DNA from: Eukaryota sp. TZLM1-RC
Lineage: Eukaryota > Metamonada: BaSk clade
Assembly (NCBI GenBank): GCA_040285825.1
Contig: JAUPSS010000003.1
Span: forward strand, 2,666,001 to 2,730,000
DNA: 64,000 nucleotides
Direction of reading: 5' to 3'
Below, piece after piece: positions 1 to 10,120 of the stretch; positions within the stretch are counted from its first letter, which is position 1; every line of letters begins with the position of its first letter. Both the position numbers and the translations under genes were made by a program. Below the pieces are notes generated by a model. It saw only the letters and a program-made list of their open reading frames with translations. It was not told the origin of the DNA and ran no database searches.

Positions 1-927
1 CCCATCAAAGCTATGCGAGACGAAGTTGCTGTCCTTAAGGAACATCTCACCATGATGAAGTCCTCTGCCTCCGAACCTATCTCGTTCGCCACCCATGCTC
101 GTAAGTACCATGAGCTCTTCACTGCTCATCTATACAAGGAAAACAACATATTGTATCCAATGATTGATGAGCATTTGTCTGAAATTGACCATCTCATGCT
201 TACCCCTACCGTCAATCCAGATCAACTCCAAGGTCTCCGTTCCCGTGGTCAGTCCCTCGTCTCTGAGTTTGCAGTCCCTCAACCGTTCTCGTGTCCTCGT
301 GCTGCTCAATTAGAAGCTGTGGAAAATTCTTCATCTAAAGTCCTAGTCTCTGAACATGTGAATATCAAGACCATGTTGAATCTGTTTCGAAAGTACTGCA
401 AGAAATGTTCTAGTTTGAATGCTCTATATGATGTGGCATTAGCTGGCAAGTTTTTACGATTCTTTTCTGAATATGCTGATGACGTGCATCATCAAAAAGA
501 AGAAAAGATTCTTTTCGTTACTGCAGAACAACACTCTTTTCCAGTTAAAGGTGGCCCAATTGAAGTGATGTTGCTTGAACATGACCATAATAGAGAATTA
601 ATGCAGGCTATGAAGAAAGCACTTGCCAATGATGACGTTTCCGCTTTTATAGCTGCTGGCTTTGAGTATGTTCAGCATTTAACTCAACATATTTACAAGG
701 AGGATGAAATTTTATTTAAATTACTGGATAGCCACTTCAATGATTCTATCCATGCACAATTGTCCAAAGCCTATGAACAAGTTGATCATGACAGAAGGGA
801 TAGTGTTGGTGAGTTGCTGAGGTTGATGGGGGAGGTTGAGGGGGTTTTAGGAGAAGGAGAAGGGGTGACAATTGAGTTGAGTTGCGATGGATGTTCCAAA
901 CAGTTGGAGTGCCATTATAGATGCTAA
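1..927 (+). CDS. Hemerythrin (HHE) two-domain protein, 5' partial
   Basis: The frame is open at the window start, so the N-terminus is probably missing; the first in-frame ATG is at 13 (304 aa). Two HHE cation-binding domains are visible. The first is partial (HARKYHELF then HLYKENNILYPM, about residues 27-50). The second is complete: SEHVNI (about 113), DVHHQKEEKILF (about 156), LLEHDHNREL (about 187) and QHIYKEDEILF (about 227). These supply the His/Glu ligands of a non-haem di-iron four-helix bundle. Members of this family bind or sense O2 or store iron in the cytosol. A Cys-rich tail (CDGCSKQLECHYRC) follows and is not part of the fold. The gene stops at TAA and no intron is needed. Role in this organism is inferred from family only. 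Confidence 0.85.
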   Translation, partial: PIKAMRDEVAVLKEHLTMMKSSASEPISFATHARKYHELFTAHLYKENNILYPMIDEHLSEIDHLMLTPTVNPDQLQGLRSRGQSLVSEFAVPQPFSCPRAAQLEAVENSSSKVLVSEHVNIKTMLNLFRKYCKKCSSLNALYDVALAGKFLRFFSEYADDVHHQKEEKILFVTAEQHSFPVKGGPIEVMLLEHDHNRELMQAMKKALANDDVSAFIAAGFEYVQHLTQHIYKEDEILFKLLDSHFNDSIHAQLSKAYEQVDHDRRDSVGELLRLMGEVEGVLGEGEGVTIELSCDGCSKQLECHYRC

Positions 928-1309
928 TTGATTTTTTTTGGCCATTTTTCGTTTCTTTAAGATATAAATAGTTATGTTTAAAATATAATTAATCGTTTTT
1001 AACACTGTAAATGAACAATTGAATACAACTTAATGCCCCAATAAAGCTCAAATTTTTGCCTGAAATTGACAATCCAACAAAGAATGACTTCCTCTAATGT
1101 TTGAAATATCAACCACCAGATGATGAATTAAACCATCCAGGTGATACCTGGTGAATGATTCTTCATTCAATCTCCATTAATCCAAAATTGCAAGGACTCC
1201 ACGGAAAAAGATCAAATTGCTTCAGTGTTCGTGGGCCATTGTTAATTATTCAAAAAAGTTTGTGCTTCATTTATCTTGCAATTGTAATTATTTAATTGCA
1301 AATTTAATA
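928..1309. other. AT-rich intergenic stretch, no gene seen
   Basis: This follows the hemerythrin stop and runs to the first recognisable LINE debris. I see no conserved frame, RNA gene or repeat in it. Confidence 0.5.
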
Positions 1310-1900
1310 TTACATTTCGCTCAGTTGTTCATGATGCTGTAAGAGATCAATTGTATGCTATGTGTAGAGCAACCATATTGAATCTTTTGTTGAACCACTT
1401 GCGCGTAAATAGTCACCTGAAAGTGAAGATAATAGTACTTTGGGAAACACCGTGCTGATTTAATTACTCCTGGGTCTAATGGTGTGTTCAATGTTTTTGA
1501 AGTTGTCACTGTTGATGTTTGTAAAGAATCAGCAATTAATTTTGCTAAAAAGGTGAAACTCCTCTTGCTTTGCTGAGAACACAATCAAAAAGTACAATGA
1601 GCCTTTATCTCAGCTAGGGCGTGTTGAGCATGTAAAATATCCGCTAGTTCCATTTGCTGTTTCTCTTTTTGGTAACATTGGAATATCTGGTATTAATTTT
1701 TTTGGTTTCAGATTTTTAATGAAGGAAAGAGTAGGAAAAGAGTTGAACTTTAATTTCTGGCACAATTAAATTGTTTTTAGTATTCTTAAAGCAATTCCAG
1801 AAATGTTGACCAAAGCACTGTTACAATTAGCAATAGAGTATGAAAATCGCGCACTGAAGAGATTTGATGATGTTGATGCGTGTATTGAGGATATGAGTTC
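1310..1900 (+). mobile_element. Degenerate 3' end of a LINE (RT-endonuclease family C/D type)
   Basis: Broken frames read VHDAVRDQLYAMC, then a degraded endonuclease region, then PFAVSLFGNIG and a C-terminal KERVGKELNF...W segment. These match, in order, the C-terminal part of the LINE proteins at 39.1-40.1 kb and 43.3-44.0 kb. Several stops and shifts make this a fossil. The reverse transcriptase part is absent. Confidence 0.7.
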
Positions 1901-1914
1901 TAGATTTTTGTTTA

Positions 1915-2110
1915 ATTGTTCTGTTGGCGTTGGAAAATAAATAGACTGTTTTTTTTAAAAAAATCATCAGAGCCAAAATCATTCAATGACAGCGTGCTAT
2001 TTAGCAAAAACAGTGAGACACACGAAATTTTTGCATTTCTAGTCATATTGGAAACTTTATTTTTAATAGTATTATTGAATGATGGTGTTGTCAACATTTT
2101 TGTTGAATTG
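1915..2110 (-). mobile_element. LINE-A-like fragment, reverse strand
   Basis: The minus strand reads NTIKNKVSNMTRNAKI and STLSLNDFGSDD. These match the segment just before the endonuclease motif of the LINE at 7.1-9.4 kb (FNMAQTARI, ETLSLNNFGSDD). It is a short fossil abutting the plus-strand LINE remnant. Confidence 0.5.
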
Positions 2111-2214
2111 CAATCGTACCTGTGAGTCCTATTTTTTAATTAGACCTGTTCAATGGTCTTCAGAAAAATCATGGTTCAATCCGAGTCTTTTATTAGTTGA
2201 ATATTACCTTTATT

Positions 2215-2345
2215 GGTTTAGTGGGTTGAATTTTAGGTTGAATACTAATCCCTTTTCTTTTCCCTTCCCTGCTTAATCCCTGCCTAATTCCTTTTTTGTA
2301 TAACCCATATCAGAAAATTTTTGGGCGAAAAATCTGGCATTAATT
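2215..2345 (-). repeat. Dispersed repeat, copy 1
   Basis: Read on the minus strand it begins near ACAAAAAAGGAATTAGG, passes a purine-rich GGGATTA/AGGGAAGGG stretch and ends in TATTCAACCTAAAATTCAA. A similar copy lies on the plus strand at about 34905-35010. No coding potential. Confidence 0.55.
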
Positions 2346-2999
2346 AAATTTTCAAACTAAAAACTTAACTTCATTGCAGAAAAATGAGCTAAGAGATTAC
2401 GGTTATCATCCAAGTTGGTATTTGCAAATATAATCGTCAACTCCAAGATTGAGGTTCTCATTGAAGAACCTTTTTGTTTAATGGCCATAAGATTTTAATG
2501 GTGGACCATATGAAGATGGTACTCTCTTCTGGCAAGGAGGAGAACATCAGGCTATATGCAAGGATTATTCCAAGGACTGCAGTGATTCACTATTCAACAG
2601 GATAATATTTTGAGTGTTAGTCAATCCGAAAAAGACAGTATCGACAGCAACTAGTAGTCTTGGTGTCAAATCAGCCCTTTTAGAAAGTTCACCGAGACTG
2701 AAAAATTGATGTGTGAATAGATTAAGTCCACCATGTTTGTGAAAGAAAGCTACTTGCAACTGTAATCAATAATGTAAAACGACCTTAGCTGTGACTTTAA
2801 CAACCATGGCAAGCTCAGGAATGTACTGTGGATTAGAGAAATGCCATTCTCTTATCAAAGTGTAATATAAAAAGTTCTGTACAAGTAGAAGGTGTGGAGT
2901 TAATGAGTACACTATTATTAAACAATAGTTATTACAGATGAGAGAAACACCACTAGAAAGAGTACACGGGGAGTCCTAAAGCTCAAAAAAGAAGGTAAG
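2346..2999. other. No gene recognised
   Basis: Only short frames without family features. Sequence resembling the Fanzor element upstream flank starts at about 3000. Confidence 0.45.
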
Positions 3000-4397
3000 T
3001 GAGGGAAATAAGAAAATAGTTTATGAAGTGAGGGGAAAGTGTGGGAATAGTGAAAAATTCGCAAAACCAAGTTGAAGGTTAAACACCTCCCAAAACAATC
3101 AACAGAAGTCGAAAATGGGGTGACAAGTGTAGAATTTGATACATGAGCTGTTTATTCTCACTACATGACAGACACCCACTCTGTGTCACGTGTATTCACT
3201 CGATCTTGTACACTTAACTCGCTGCTGACCCCTGCTGCAGTGCAACAAATTCGAACTGACCTTCCTTTGGTCACCGAAATTTGTCATGAAGCTTCTGTAT
3301 TGCTTCAATCTTTTCTTCTAAATTTTTCGTTGGCATCTAGAGCTTTAGTGGAACATGATGTATGGTATCTGTTTATGACCGTCATCACCAGTGGTTCTTT
3401 TCCAGAGCCATCCCCCTTCAAAGGACAACGCCATTTACTTCATATCTTTTACAATGGATTTCTTCCTGAAAGCCCACAAGACAGGTCTCTTGTTTCTTCA
3501 TGGGAAAATTCTTTGGTGCCTTATAGAAATTCATTCAATCTTTTTCTCAATGCTTGGCTGCAGTCTCAGAAATGTAATTTTATCAATAGAAAACGGCTTC
3601 TCATTACCTTGCTTGTCTGGGCTCGTAAATTAGCGTCTAACGTGAAGACAAGTTCACCTAAAATTTGTCAATCCTGGACAAACAACTTCATTCGTGCTCA
3701 TTGTAGAGCCCTGGATAAAACAAATGTATGTGTCAATTATCTTATATCTCTTTTACCAGACAAACCCTTGGCCCAACCCGAAGAAGTAGACGTTGATTCT
3801 GTTCTCGAACATTGCATCAATTTCCATGTGAAAATGGTTGTGTTATCAAAAGGACGTGAAGCACTTGTCAAACAGTGAATTTAATACAAGCAAACTGTCA
3901 AGTTGTTGCATGGCCGAGAGTATTCAAGCAGGCTCATGGCAGATGCGTATTTGTACTGAGTGTCAAATAGAAAATAACAGAGATATTTCCGTTGCAAAAA
4001 ATATTCAAATAAAGAAAAAAGCGGAATAGTGACTGGAAAGATATATTTGCACAAAAGATTGGTTGAGGAAATGAATGGGGAACCTGAACATACAGAAACA
4101 AAAACTTTGGAAAAACTGATATTTTATTTTGAGTTTTTTATTCTATTATTGATTTTTTTGAAAAACTTTTGAGACCGATCTACAAATATCTTAGTAGCAT
4201 TTGGTAGTTCCACTTAAATACATCATGTCGCGGGGCTTTGTTCTGTGAAATCAGTAGGTGTATTTAAGTGAAGTAGCCCATTGATGAAGATCATGATTGT
4301 CTTTGTCAAATGACGCTACATGTCTCTTATAGCCTGTGAGTAGACATTGAGAAAGTTGAAAACAGGAGTGAATTTCACATGGGAATGCATAATAAGT
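3000..4397 (+). mobile_element. Fanzor (TnpB-like) element copy 1, internally deleted derivative
   Basis: Both flanks match the fuller copy at 22.3-24.74 kb. The 5' side shares a GTGAGGGAAA...GTGGGAATAGTG leader and the 3' side shares about 350 bp of non-coding sequence with two inverted-repeat hairpins. About 1 kb of coding sequence is missing in the middle, so this is a non-autonomous copy that kept both ends. The right end stops 45 bp before the TMEM50 start codon. The second arm of the terminal hairpin is truncated here. Confidence 0.75.
3165..4029 (+). pseudogene. Fanzor protein, internal deletion
   Basis: The N-terminal 228 or so residues (MTDTHSVSRVFTRSC onward) are nearly identical to the 651-aa Fanzor protein at 22.6-24.6 kb. 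At about 3838 the sequence jumps to the C-terminal region in another frame (CYQKDVKHLSNSEFNTSK, ending at 4029). RuvC-I and the intervening 330 or so residues are lost. The RuvC-III region reads NNRDISVAKNI. It cannot encode an active nuclease, but the copy could be moved in trans. Confidence 0.8.
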
Positions 4398-4442
4398 GAA
4401 TAAATAAATATTGGTTTAGTGGGTTTCCTCAAAAAACAAGCA

Positions 4443-4934
4443 ATGTTCGACTCCTCTTCCTCCACCTTCCGCAAGAAAGTAACTCCATATCTCTCAGGGT
4501 TCTTGTTCACAGTTGGCATCTTCTTCTTTATTGATGCTGTACGTTTTCTTGTTTTAACTCTTTCACCGCAGATTGCTTATACACGCTTCCTAGACTCAGA
4601 CGACCAGCCTTCTATCCGTGTTTTCTTCTGGATTCCAGCACTTCTCGCTCTCGTGGCTTTCATGGGTCTCCAGATGATTGATCTTTCAAAGCTCCGGGGT
4701 GATGGATTCGGTGATGATGCCAAGATTACCCGCTACGGTCTCTTCTTTGTCATGTTGATAGCGTTCTCCTCTATCTTTATTGCTGTATGGATCCTCGTTG
4801 AACAGTACGTTCCAGAAGGCTCAGATGCATCTATTGATTCATGGCCGGGCTTTGCCCTTATACTGCATGTATTTTTGGTGTTACTGTCATCTTTTGTTCT
4901 TGCTGCTGGTAAATCACAAAGTGATGGTTTTTAG
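4443..4934 (+). CDS. TMEM50/UPF0220 family membrane protein
   Basis: 163 aa from the ATG at 4443; a longer frame would need GTG at 4419. Four hydrophobic segments are visible. The family signature follows helix 2 and 3: LRGDGFG (compare VRGDS in TMEM50A), then a YGLFFVMLIAF...FIAVWILVEQYV block, WPGFALILHVF, and a C-terminal LVLLSSFVLAAGKS. Homologues are small four-helix endosomal/ER proteins (TMEM50A/B; yeast Vps68, which acts with ESCRT in endosomal sorting). No intron is evident. The Fanzor derivative ends 45 bp upstream and must sit in the 5' UTR or promoter. Confidence 0.8.
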   Translation: MFDSSSSTFRKKVTPYLSGFLFTVGIFFFIDAVRFLVLTLSPQIAYTRFLDSDDQPSIRVFFWIPALLALVAFMGLQMIDLSKLRGDGFGDDAKITRYGLFFVMLIAFSSIFIAVWILVEQYVPEGSDASIDSWPGFALILHVFLVLLSSFVLAAGKSQSDGF

Positions 4935-5535
4935 TGGAATGTAATTAGTGGTATAAAGTCATTTGTTTTTAAAGTCCCTTTTTTTTCTTATTTTTGTTTG
5001 TTATTATCTTTATTTATTGTTTGGGTCTTGTTTAGAATCAAGAAAAAACGATTTTACACAACATTTGACTGTCACTCTGGAAACTTATCCTTGAAAAAAT
5101 TGGTGGTCCTAAGCACCACACCACTAGAGAGACTGTTGTCCTAAGCATGCTTGCTTTGGTTTCTGTATAGACTCACAACATTCCATCCTCATGTGTTTTC
5201 CTTCCAAGGAGAACTTAATCAAGTTCAATCGAATGCCTTATTGGTCAAAATTGGCTGTCAATTGTTGTTCACTTTGTAAAAATCAATCAATTCCAAGACA
5301 AAGCATAGGTGTAATTTATTGTGAACTTTGTGCCTGAATCAATGTTTCTTAGTGATTTGTTTTAAATTTAAATTAATATGTACATTTATAAGCTACACAA
5401 TCCAAACCTTCACCTAGTCAAAGTAATCTTAATTAACACAGAAAACTAGAAGAGCGAAGCCAAAACAAAACAGTTGAAATGAACCTCAACAAGAAACTAA
5501 ATCAATCAATCAATCAATATATTTGATGAACCAGT
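4935..5535. other. No gene seen; short (ATCA)n microsatellite at 5501-5520
   Basis: 3' flank of the TMEM50 gene and 3' flank of the convergent gene at 5536-6390. Nothing conserved is recognisable apart from the small ATCA repeat. Confidence 0.45.
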
Positions 5536-6390
5536 TTACTTGAAACTATCATCAAAAACTTCACTGCCATCAAGACTGCAGAAACTCTCATTTAAATAGT
5601 TGCTCACATCTAAAGAGTTAGGGTTAGGGTTAGGGTTACTGATATTTGATTCTTTAATCTCAATCAATGGAGAGGTTTCCACGAGACTAGTCAGCGACAA
5701 ATCATCACTCTCAACATGTTCAAAATCGATGTTATGGATTGACTGCTGGAATTCACTAGGTGATGAATCAAATCCCTCTGGACTATCGTGATCATAAGCG
5801 ATTGCTTCATCAATTTTGATTGATTGATTGATTGATTCAGCGCTGTGGTCTGCACTACTGTCAACATCCTCCTTGATTAAAGTACTGCTTTCCTGTTCTA
5901 ATTGTTCAAGTAAGTGTTCTAGTTTTTGAAAGCTGCTGTATGGAAGTTTCTCAACTCGCTCCATAAAGTCTTGGATATGTAATGGCTGATTACGACTATT
6001 AGTCACATCTTCATCTTCTTCATCAACTACATTCTGTTGGAAATGTTGATTGTCCTCTGTGTATGGTGCTTCTGGACTTCTTGTGGGACAAATTTTAAGT
6101 TGTGCAACATCATCTGCCTTGATAACAACAGAACGATGTGCAGTGGACCATCTAGAACGAGCATGTCGTCCTGAACTGCTACCTGATGACGACGGAGACT
6201 GCAATCTTGTACAATTCGAAGCTTTGTTTGAATTTGCACCTGAAAAGAAAACGTTGAAAGCTGTTTCACGTTCTGAGGGCTGTGTTATCGTATGTTGTTC
6301 CAGAAAACGAGCACGCCCTTTGCGTTGTCTCTGCTGTTCTAGAAGTGCTTGGTAGGTAGCATTTGTGTGAGCCAAGCTCGGTGTAGGCAT
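5536..6390 (-). CDS. Hypothetical acidic low-complexity protein, 284 aa
   Basis: ATG at 6390, TGA stop at 5536. I do not recognise a family. Residues 1-60 are basic/Gln-rich (EQQRQRKGRARFLEQH), followed by a Ser-rich stretch (about 65-85) and an acidic linker (VDEEDEDV). A predicted amphipathic helix lies at about 137-170 (IQDFMERVEKLPYSSFQKLE and LLEQLEQES). The C-terminal third is acidic with S/D patches and an NPNPNPN run encoded by a TTAGGG-like repeat. The whole looks mostly disordered with one helical or coiled-coil element. No intron is needed. It could be a regulator or scaffold; no function is assigned. Confidence 0.6.
   Translation of the reverse strand: MPTPSLAHTNATYQALLEQQRQRKGRARFLEQHTITQPSERETAFNVFFSGANSNKASNCTRLQSPSSSGSSSGRHARSRWSTAHRSVVIKADDVAQLKICPTRSPEAPYTEDNQHFQQNVVDEEDEDVTNSRNQPLHIQDFMERVEKLPYSSFQKLEHLLEQLEQESSTLIKEDVDSSADHSAESINQSIKIDEAIAYDHDSPEGFDSSPSEFQQSIHNIDFEHVESDDLSLTSLVETSPLIEIKESNISNPNPNPNSLDVSNYLNESFCSLDGSEVFDDSFK
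5618..5638 (+). repeat. Three and a half TTAGGG units inside a coding region
   Basis: Perfect TTAGGG x3 plus TTA on the plus strand. It lies in the minus-strand gene and encodes Asn-Pro repeats. Too short to call an interstitial telomere. Confidence 0.7.
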
Positions 6391-6550
6391 TTAATGACAA
6401 AAATTGAATAATCAATTGCACATTATTTGAATTCTTTAGACCTCCTCACTTCATCAAATACAATTAGATCTCAAAGGACGATATTTCTGACAAGAATTGA
6501 TGGAGGTCTACAATTACCAAGAACAACAATTGTTTTTGTTTAGCTCAAAG

Positions 6551-6722
6551 TTCACGGATTCAATTTGCCATTATTAATAGATTACCAGAGTTTTTCAATC
6601 GAATAAGAGAAGCCTGTGCTAGACAGCAAGCAGATCAAGATTTTGTAGAGGAAATCTTGGTTCAATGATAGTCGTCCCATTCGTTATGAGTTAATTTAAT
6701 TAAGTGTGCAAATTCAATAAAT
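6551..6722 (+). mobile_element. LINE-A 3' end remnant
   Basis: Nearly identical to 9246-9415 and 53007-53184: it starts at TTCACGGATTCAATTTGCC and ends at the shared GTGCAAATTCAATAAATA tail. Only the last 50 or so codons and 3' UTR remain, a strongly 5'-truncated insertion. It lies about 270 bp upstream of the tRNA gene. Confidence 0.85.
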
Positions 6723-6992
6723 AAAATTTAGCTCTTAAAATGTGGAAATTCAAAAAAAGATATTTATTGTTTAATGTTGCCATAGGTTATTTTTTGTTCA
6801 AATATTATATAATCATTTGTTTTAAAGGAATTTCTCCAACCAACTCCTATGATTTATCAGAAGAATCCACCCTTTTCCACACAATATTTGTTTTTAAACA
6901 AAGTACTACATTCCGAAAAAAACATGATTCCATAAAATATGGCAAAATTAAGGTGAACGCTGACCAAATTGTAGTCCACAGTAAATATTGTC

Positions 6993-7066
6993 GCTCTCTT
7001 AGCTCAGTTGGTTAGAGCGTCGTGCTAATAACGCGAAGGTCACAGGTTCGATCCCTGTAGTGAGCA
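6993..7066 (+). tRNA. tRNA-Ile(AAU)
   Basis: 74 nt cloverleaf without intron. The acceptor stem GCTCTCT/AGTGAGC has one U-U mismatch at position 5-68. D arm GCTC/GAGC with AGTTGGTTA loop. Anticodon stem TCGTG/CGCGA with loop CTAATAA, anticodon AAT (read as IAU). T arm ACAGG-TTCGATC-CCTGT, discriminator A. A TTTT run at 7067 is a Pol III terminator. Internal A box (TAGCTCAGTTGG) and B box (GGTTCGATCC) are present. Confidence 0.95.
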
Positions 7067-7082
7067 TTTTCCCCTTGTTTTG

Positions 7083-9420
7083 AGATGATGGGAAATTCAA
7101 TAATTGAAAACGTAAAAGCCGCATTTGTAAAAGCCGCGATTATTTCTTCAGAAGATTGCCTTGGTTTATTGACCAAATTTTTCAACCAAATATTATCTGG
7201 TCAACGCAAGTACCCAGAAGAATTAAGAAGTTCTCGTTTGACTGCACTTGTCAAAAATTCAAAAATGGATGTTCGCCCTATTGCAGTCCCTGAGAGCTTA
7301 CATAATATTGTTTCTGCGTGTTGCTTAAGCAGGTTCAATGAAAAAGCTAAAAAGATTCTATTACCCTTTCAATATGGTATAAATACTACAGATGGAGTCT
7401 CTTCAGCGATTTTTGCTACTGATGTCTTATTTCGTCAAAATGAATCCAATGTTTGCATGTCATTGGATTTTAGTAATGCTTTCAATTCGCTAAGTCGTCG
7501 CAGTATCCATGGTGCTCTATTGCAATATATGCCAGAATTAATACCATATTTTCAATCAACATATTGCACATATTGTAATTTACATTTTGGTAACAACATT
7601 TTGATTTCATCAAGTGGCGTAAAGCAAGGAGATCCGTTAGGACCTCTTTTGTTTTGTTTGGCCATTCATCCTATTCTACTGCAAATTCAAGAGATGTTTC
7701 CTTCACTAAAAATGATTGCATATATGGATGATGTTGTGCTTATTGGTGAATTAAATATTGTGAAAAAAGCAACTGTATGTTTTAAAGAATTATTTACCAA
7801 AATTGGTCTCCGACTTAATTTACTTAAATGTGTTTTGTTATCGAATTCTCCAGTTTCCACAATAATTGATGATATTGAAATTCAAGCCAAATTATATTCA
7901 ATTGATGCTATTCGTCATTTGGGTTCGTTTTTAGGAAATAATGATGAAATAACCAATAAATTGTTTGAAAAGTTGAACTCAATTTCTGACAAAATTGACC
8001 GAATGATGAATTTAGATATAAAAAAACACATCAAATTTACCATTATAAGACTGTGTTTTAGTTCCAATTTTAATCATATATTTCGATCTACAAATCCTCT
8101 CGTCACTAGACCTTTGGCTCAAAAGTTTAATGAGTTACGTGCAAAAGTTCTGTCTCAATTACTGGGATGTAAAATGTTTCAAATTCCAGATCATGCTTAC
8201 CTGAGTCCACAATATGGTGGTTTAGGGTGGACGAAGGCTTCTATTCTTACTTCGTGTGCTTTTGTTGGTGGATGCAGAAATGCAATCTTTGAGTTCTCCG
8301 AAAGATTTGCAGATTGGGAAGATTTATTGATGACAACGCAAAGTTCCACTGTTTTTGCATTAAATGAAGAAATTTCAAGAATTGATGTAGAAAAATGGGG
8401 TCGATGTTTTCCCCAATCATTCAATGGCAATATTCCAGAAAAAAATGTTTTAAATTTGAAGTATACTCTTCGAACATTACAGAAAAGATTGACTGGAATG
8501 TATGAAAAAGATCTTTATAATAATATTTGCAGCTCGTCTGTTTTAAATCAAGATCTTCACTCATTGTTATTGGAAAAGGGTGTTTGTGAAAACAAGGTGT
8601 CAGATTCTTCACTTTTTGTAACCATTGTACCACGAAGATTTGGATTGTGTGCTACTAATGAAGCATTTGTAACAAAAATGAGATTATAGTTGAACATTCC
8701 CATTAACCAATTATTATCAAAAGAAAAATGTATTTGTTCGAATTCACCTCAACTCACTTTGCGCCATGCTCTAAATTGCTCTAAATTGATAACTTATCGT
8801 TCTTCATTACATGATGCTGTTAGAGACACTGTTTTCAATATGGCACAAACCGCAAGAATAGCGTGTATCAAAGAGCCCCTGCTGAAAGAAACACTTTCTC
8901 TAAATAATTTTGGTTCTGATGATAGAGGTGATGTATACTGTGATTGGATTGATAATTCTGAAGCTATTGTTGACTTTGTCTCATGTAATGTTGCAAATGA
9001 TACTTTGTTTCACAGAAGAAAACTTAATCCTGTGGCTGCTCTGGATTTTAAAGCAAAAGAAAAACATAGAAAATATGATAAAGAAATTGAAGATGCAAAT
9101 ATCGATAGAAATACACAGCTGGTTTTTATTGCTTTCCCATTTTCGATAAATGGAAGATTATCAGTTGAAGCAGAAATTTTTTTGGATGACTTCCAAAAAA
9201 TGGTGAAAGAAAAAACAATGAAAAGATTTGATATTTTTTTATGGCGTTCACGGATTCAATTTGCCATTATTAATAGATTACCGCGGTTTTTCAATCGAAT
9301 TAGAGAAGCTTTAGCTAGACAGCAAGCAAATCAAGATTTTGTAGAGGAAATCTTGGTTTAATGATAGTCGTCCCATTAGTTATGATTTAATTTAATCAAG
9401 TGTGCAAATTCAATAAATTA
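7083..9420 (+). mobile_element. LINE family A, 5'-truncated, with C-terminal restriction-like endonuclease
   Basis: The body starts 17 nt after the tRNA-Ile and ends in the shared family tail (GTGCAAATTCAATAAAT). It encodes RT, a Cys/His motif and an endonuclease of the RLE type, as in R2-like elements. The 5' part of a normal element (N-terminal DNA-binding domain) is missing. Other copies of this family are at 6551-6722, 52673-53184 and, as a 47-bp stub, at 21754-21800. Confidence 0.85.
7085..9361 (+). pseudogene. LINE-A reverse transcriptase / endonuclease, in-frame TAG
   Basis: Reverse transcriptase blocks are in order: VRPIAVPE, FQYGINTTDG, LDFSNAFNSLSRR, SSGVKQGDPLGPLLF, and the catalytic YMDDVVLIG. 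After a thumb region comes a Cys motif (CICSNSPQLTLRHALNC). The endonuclease follows with RGDVYCD, IVDFVSC and a downstream lysine, the PD-(D/E)xK-like arrangement of RLE LINEs, then a LWRSRIQFAIINRL tail. A single TAG at 8687 splits the frame at the position where related LINEs here have Arg (MRLR or MRFR), so it looks like a nonsense mutation. The start is truncated by the insertion, so ATG 7085 is only the first available. Confidence 0.8.
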
Positions 9421-9432
9421 AATAATTGATCG

Positions 9433-9770
9433 GAATAATATAAAATTGCTGAATACGGGAAACATATTTCTGCTGTTACTGCAAATTCTGCTGTCCAATT
9501 TAATTTATTTCCCTTCAAAGTTTCTTTGCTCGGTTCTTTAGGTAAGGCTGCTTTGGCATTCGTTGAAAATTTCATTGTAGTTTTAAAGGAAAGAAGTGGA
9601 AGAATATCCAATCGTGTACATTGGCAAAACAGGATTGTATTTTCTATTTATGAGGGAATTGCACAATTAATTTCTGATTCATTTTCTTCTTTTGGTAAAT
9701 TTTCTGAATCTTGAATTATTAATTGTTTCGATGTAGGAAGAGCAGGCTTTGAGAATGTGGAACTTTAGTT
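9433..9770 (+). mobile_element. LINE-D C-terminal fragment
   Basis: Reads KIAEYGKHISAVTANSAVQ, then FSLLGSLGKAALAF...KERSGRI...HWQNRIVFSI and an NCFDVGRAGFENVEL end. This parallels the C-terminus of the LINE at 43.3-44.0 kb. A TGA interrupts it at about 9713. It directly abuts the 3' end of the LINE-A copy. Confidence 0.75.
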
Positions 9771-10120
9771 GTGTAATTGATGATTTTTTATTGGGTATAT
9801 ATATTTTATTAAAGAAAATGGATCATGTCAATAAGTTGGAGATTCATTTTCCATCAGGACAGTAGAAGATTTTCAATTGTATACCATGTGAGATGTCAAG
9901 TTCCAAAAGACTATGTATGAATAATTTCTAGGAAGAGTTGTTTACCATTGATAAAACAAGTACGGACTTTGTATGGAAAATTGAAAATTGAAAATTATGA
10001 TGATGTTGAATTAGCCGATAATACAAATAATAAATATTGTTCAACCAAAAACAATTCAAAAATTGGTAAAGGTCTAATTGATATGCAAAATCTCCAACAC
10101 TTTAGCCTCCTCAAACAAAA
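9771..10120. other. No gene seen
   Basis: AT-rich sequence between a LINE fragment and the 3' end of the rhodopsin gene. Nothing recognisable. Confidence 0.45.

Noticed and set aside
4419-4442. GTG start for the TMEM50-family gene
   Set aside because: A eukaryotic gene should start at ATG; the ATG at 4443 keeps all family features.
5618-5638. Interstitial telomere
   Set aside because: Only three and a half TTAGGG units, inside a coding region, with no subtelomeric structure.
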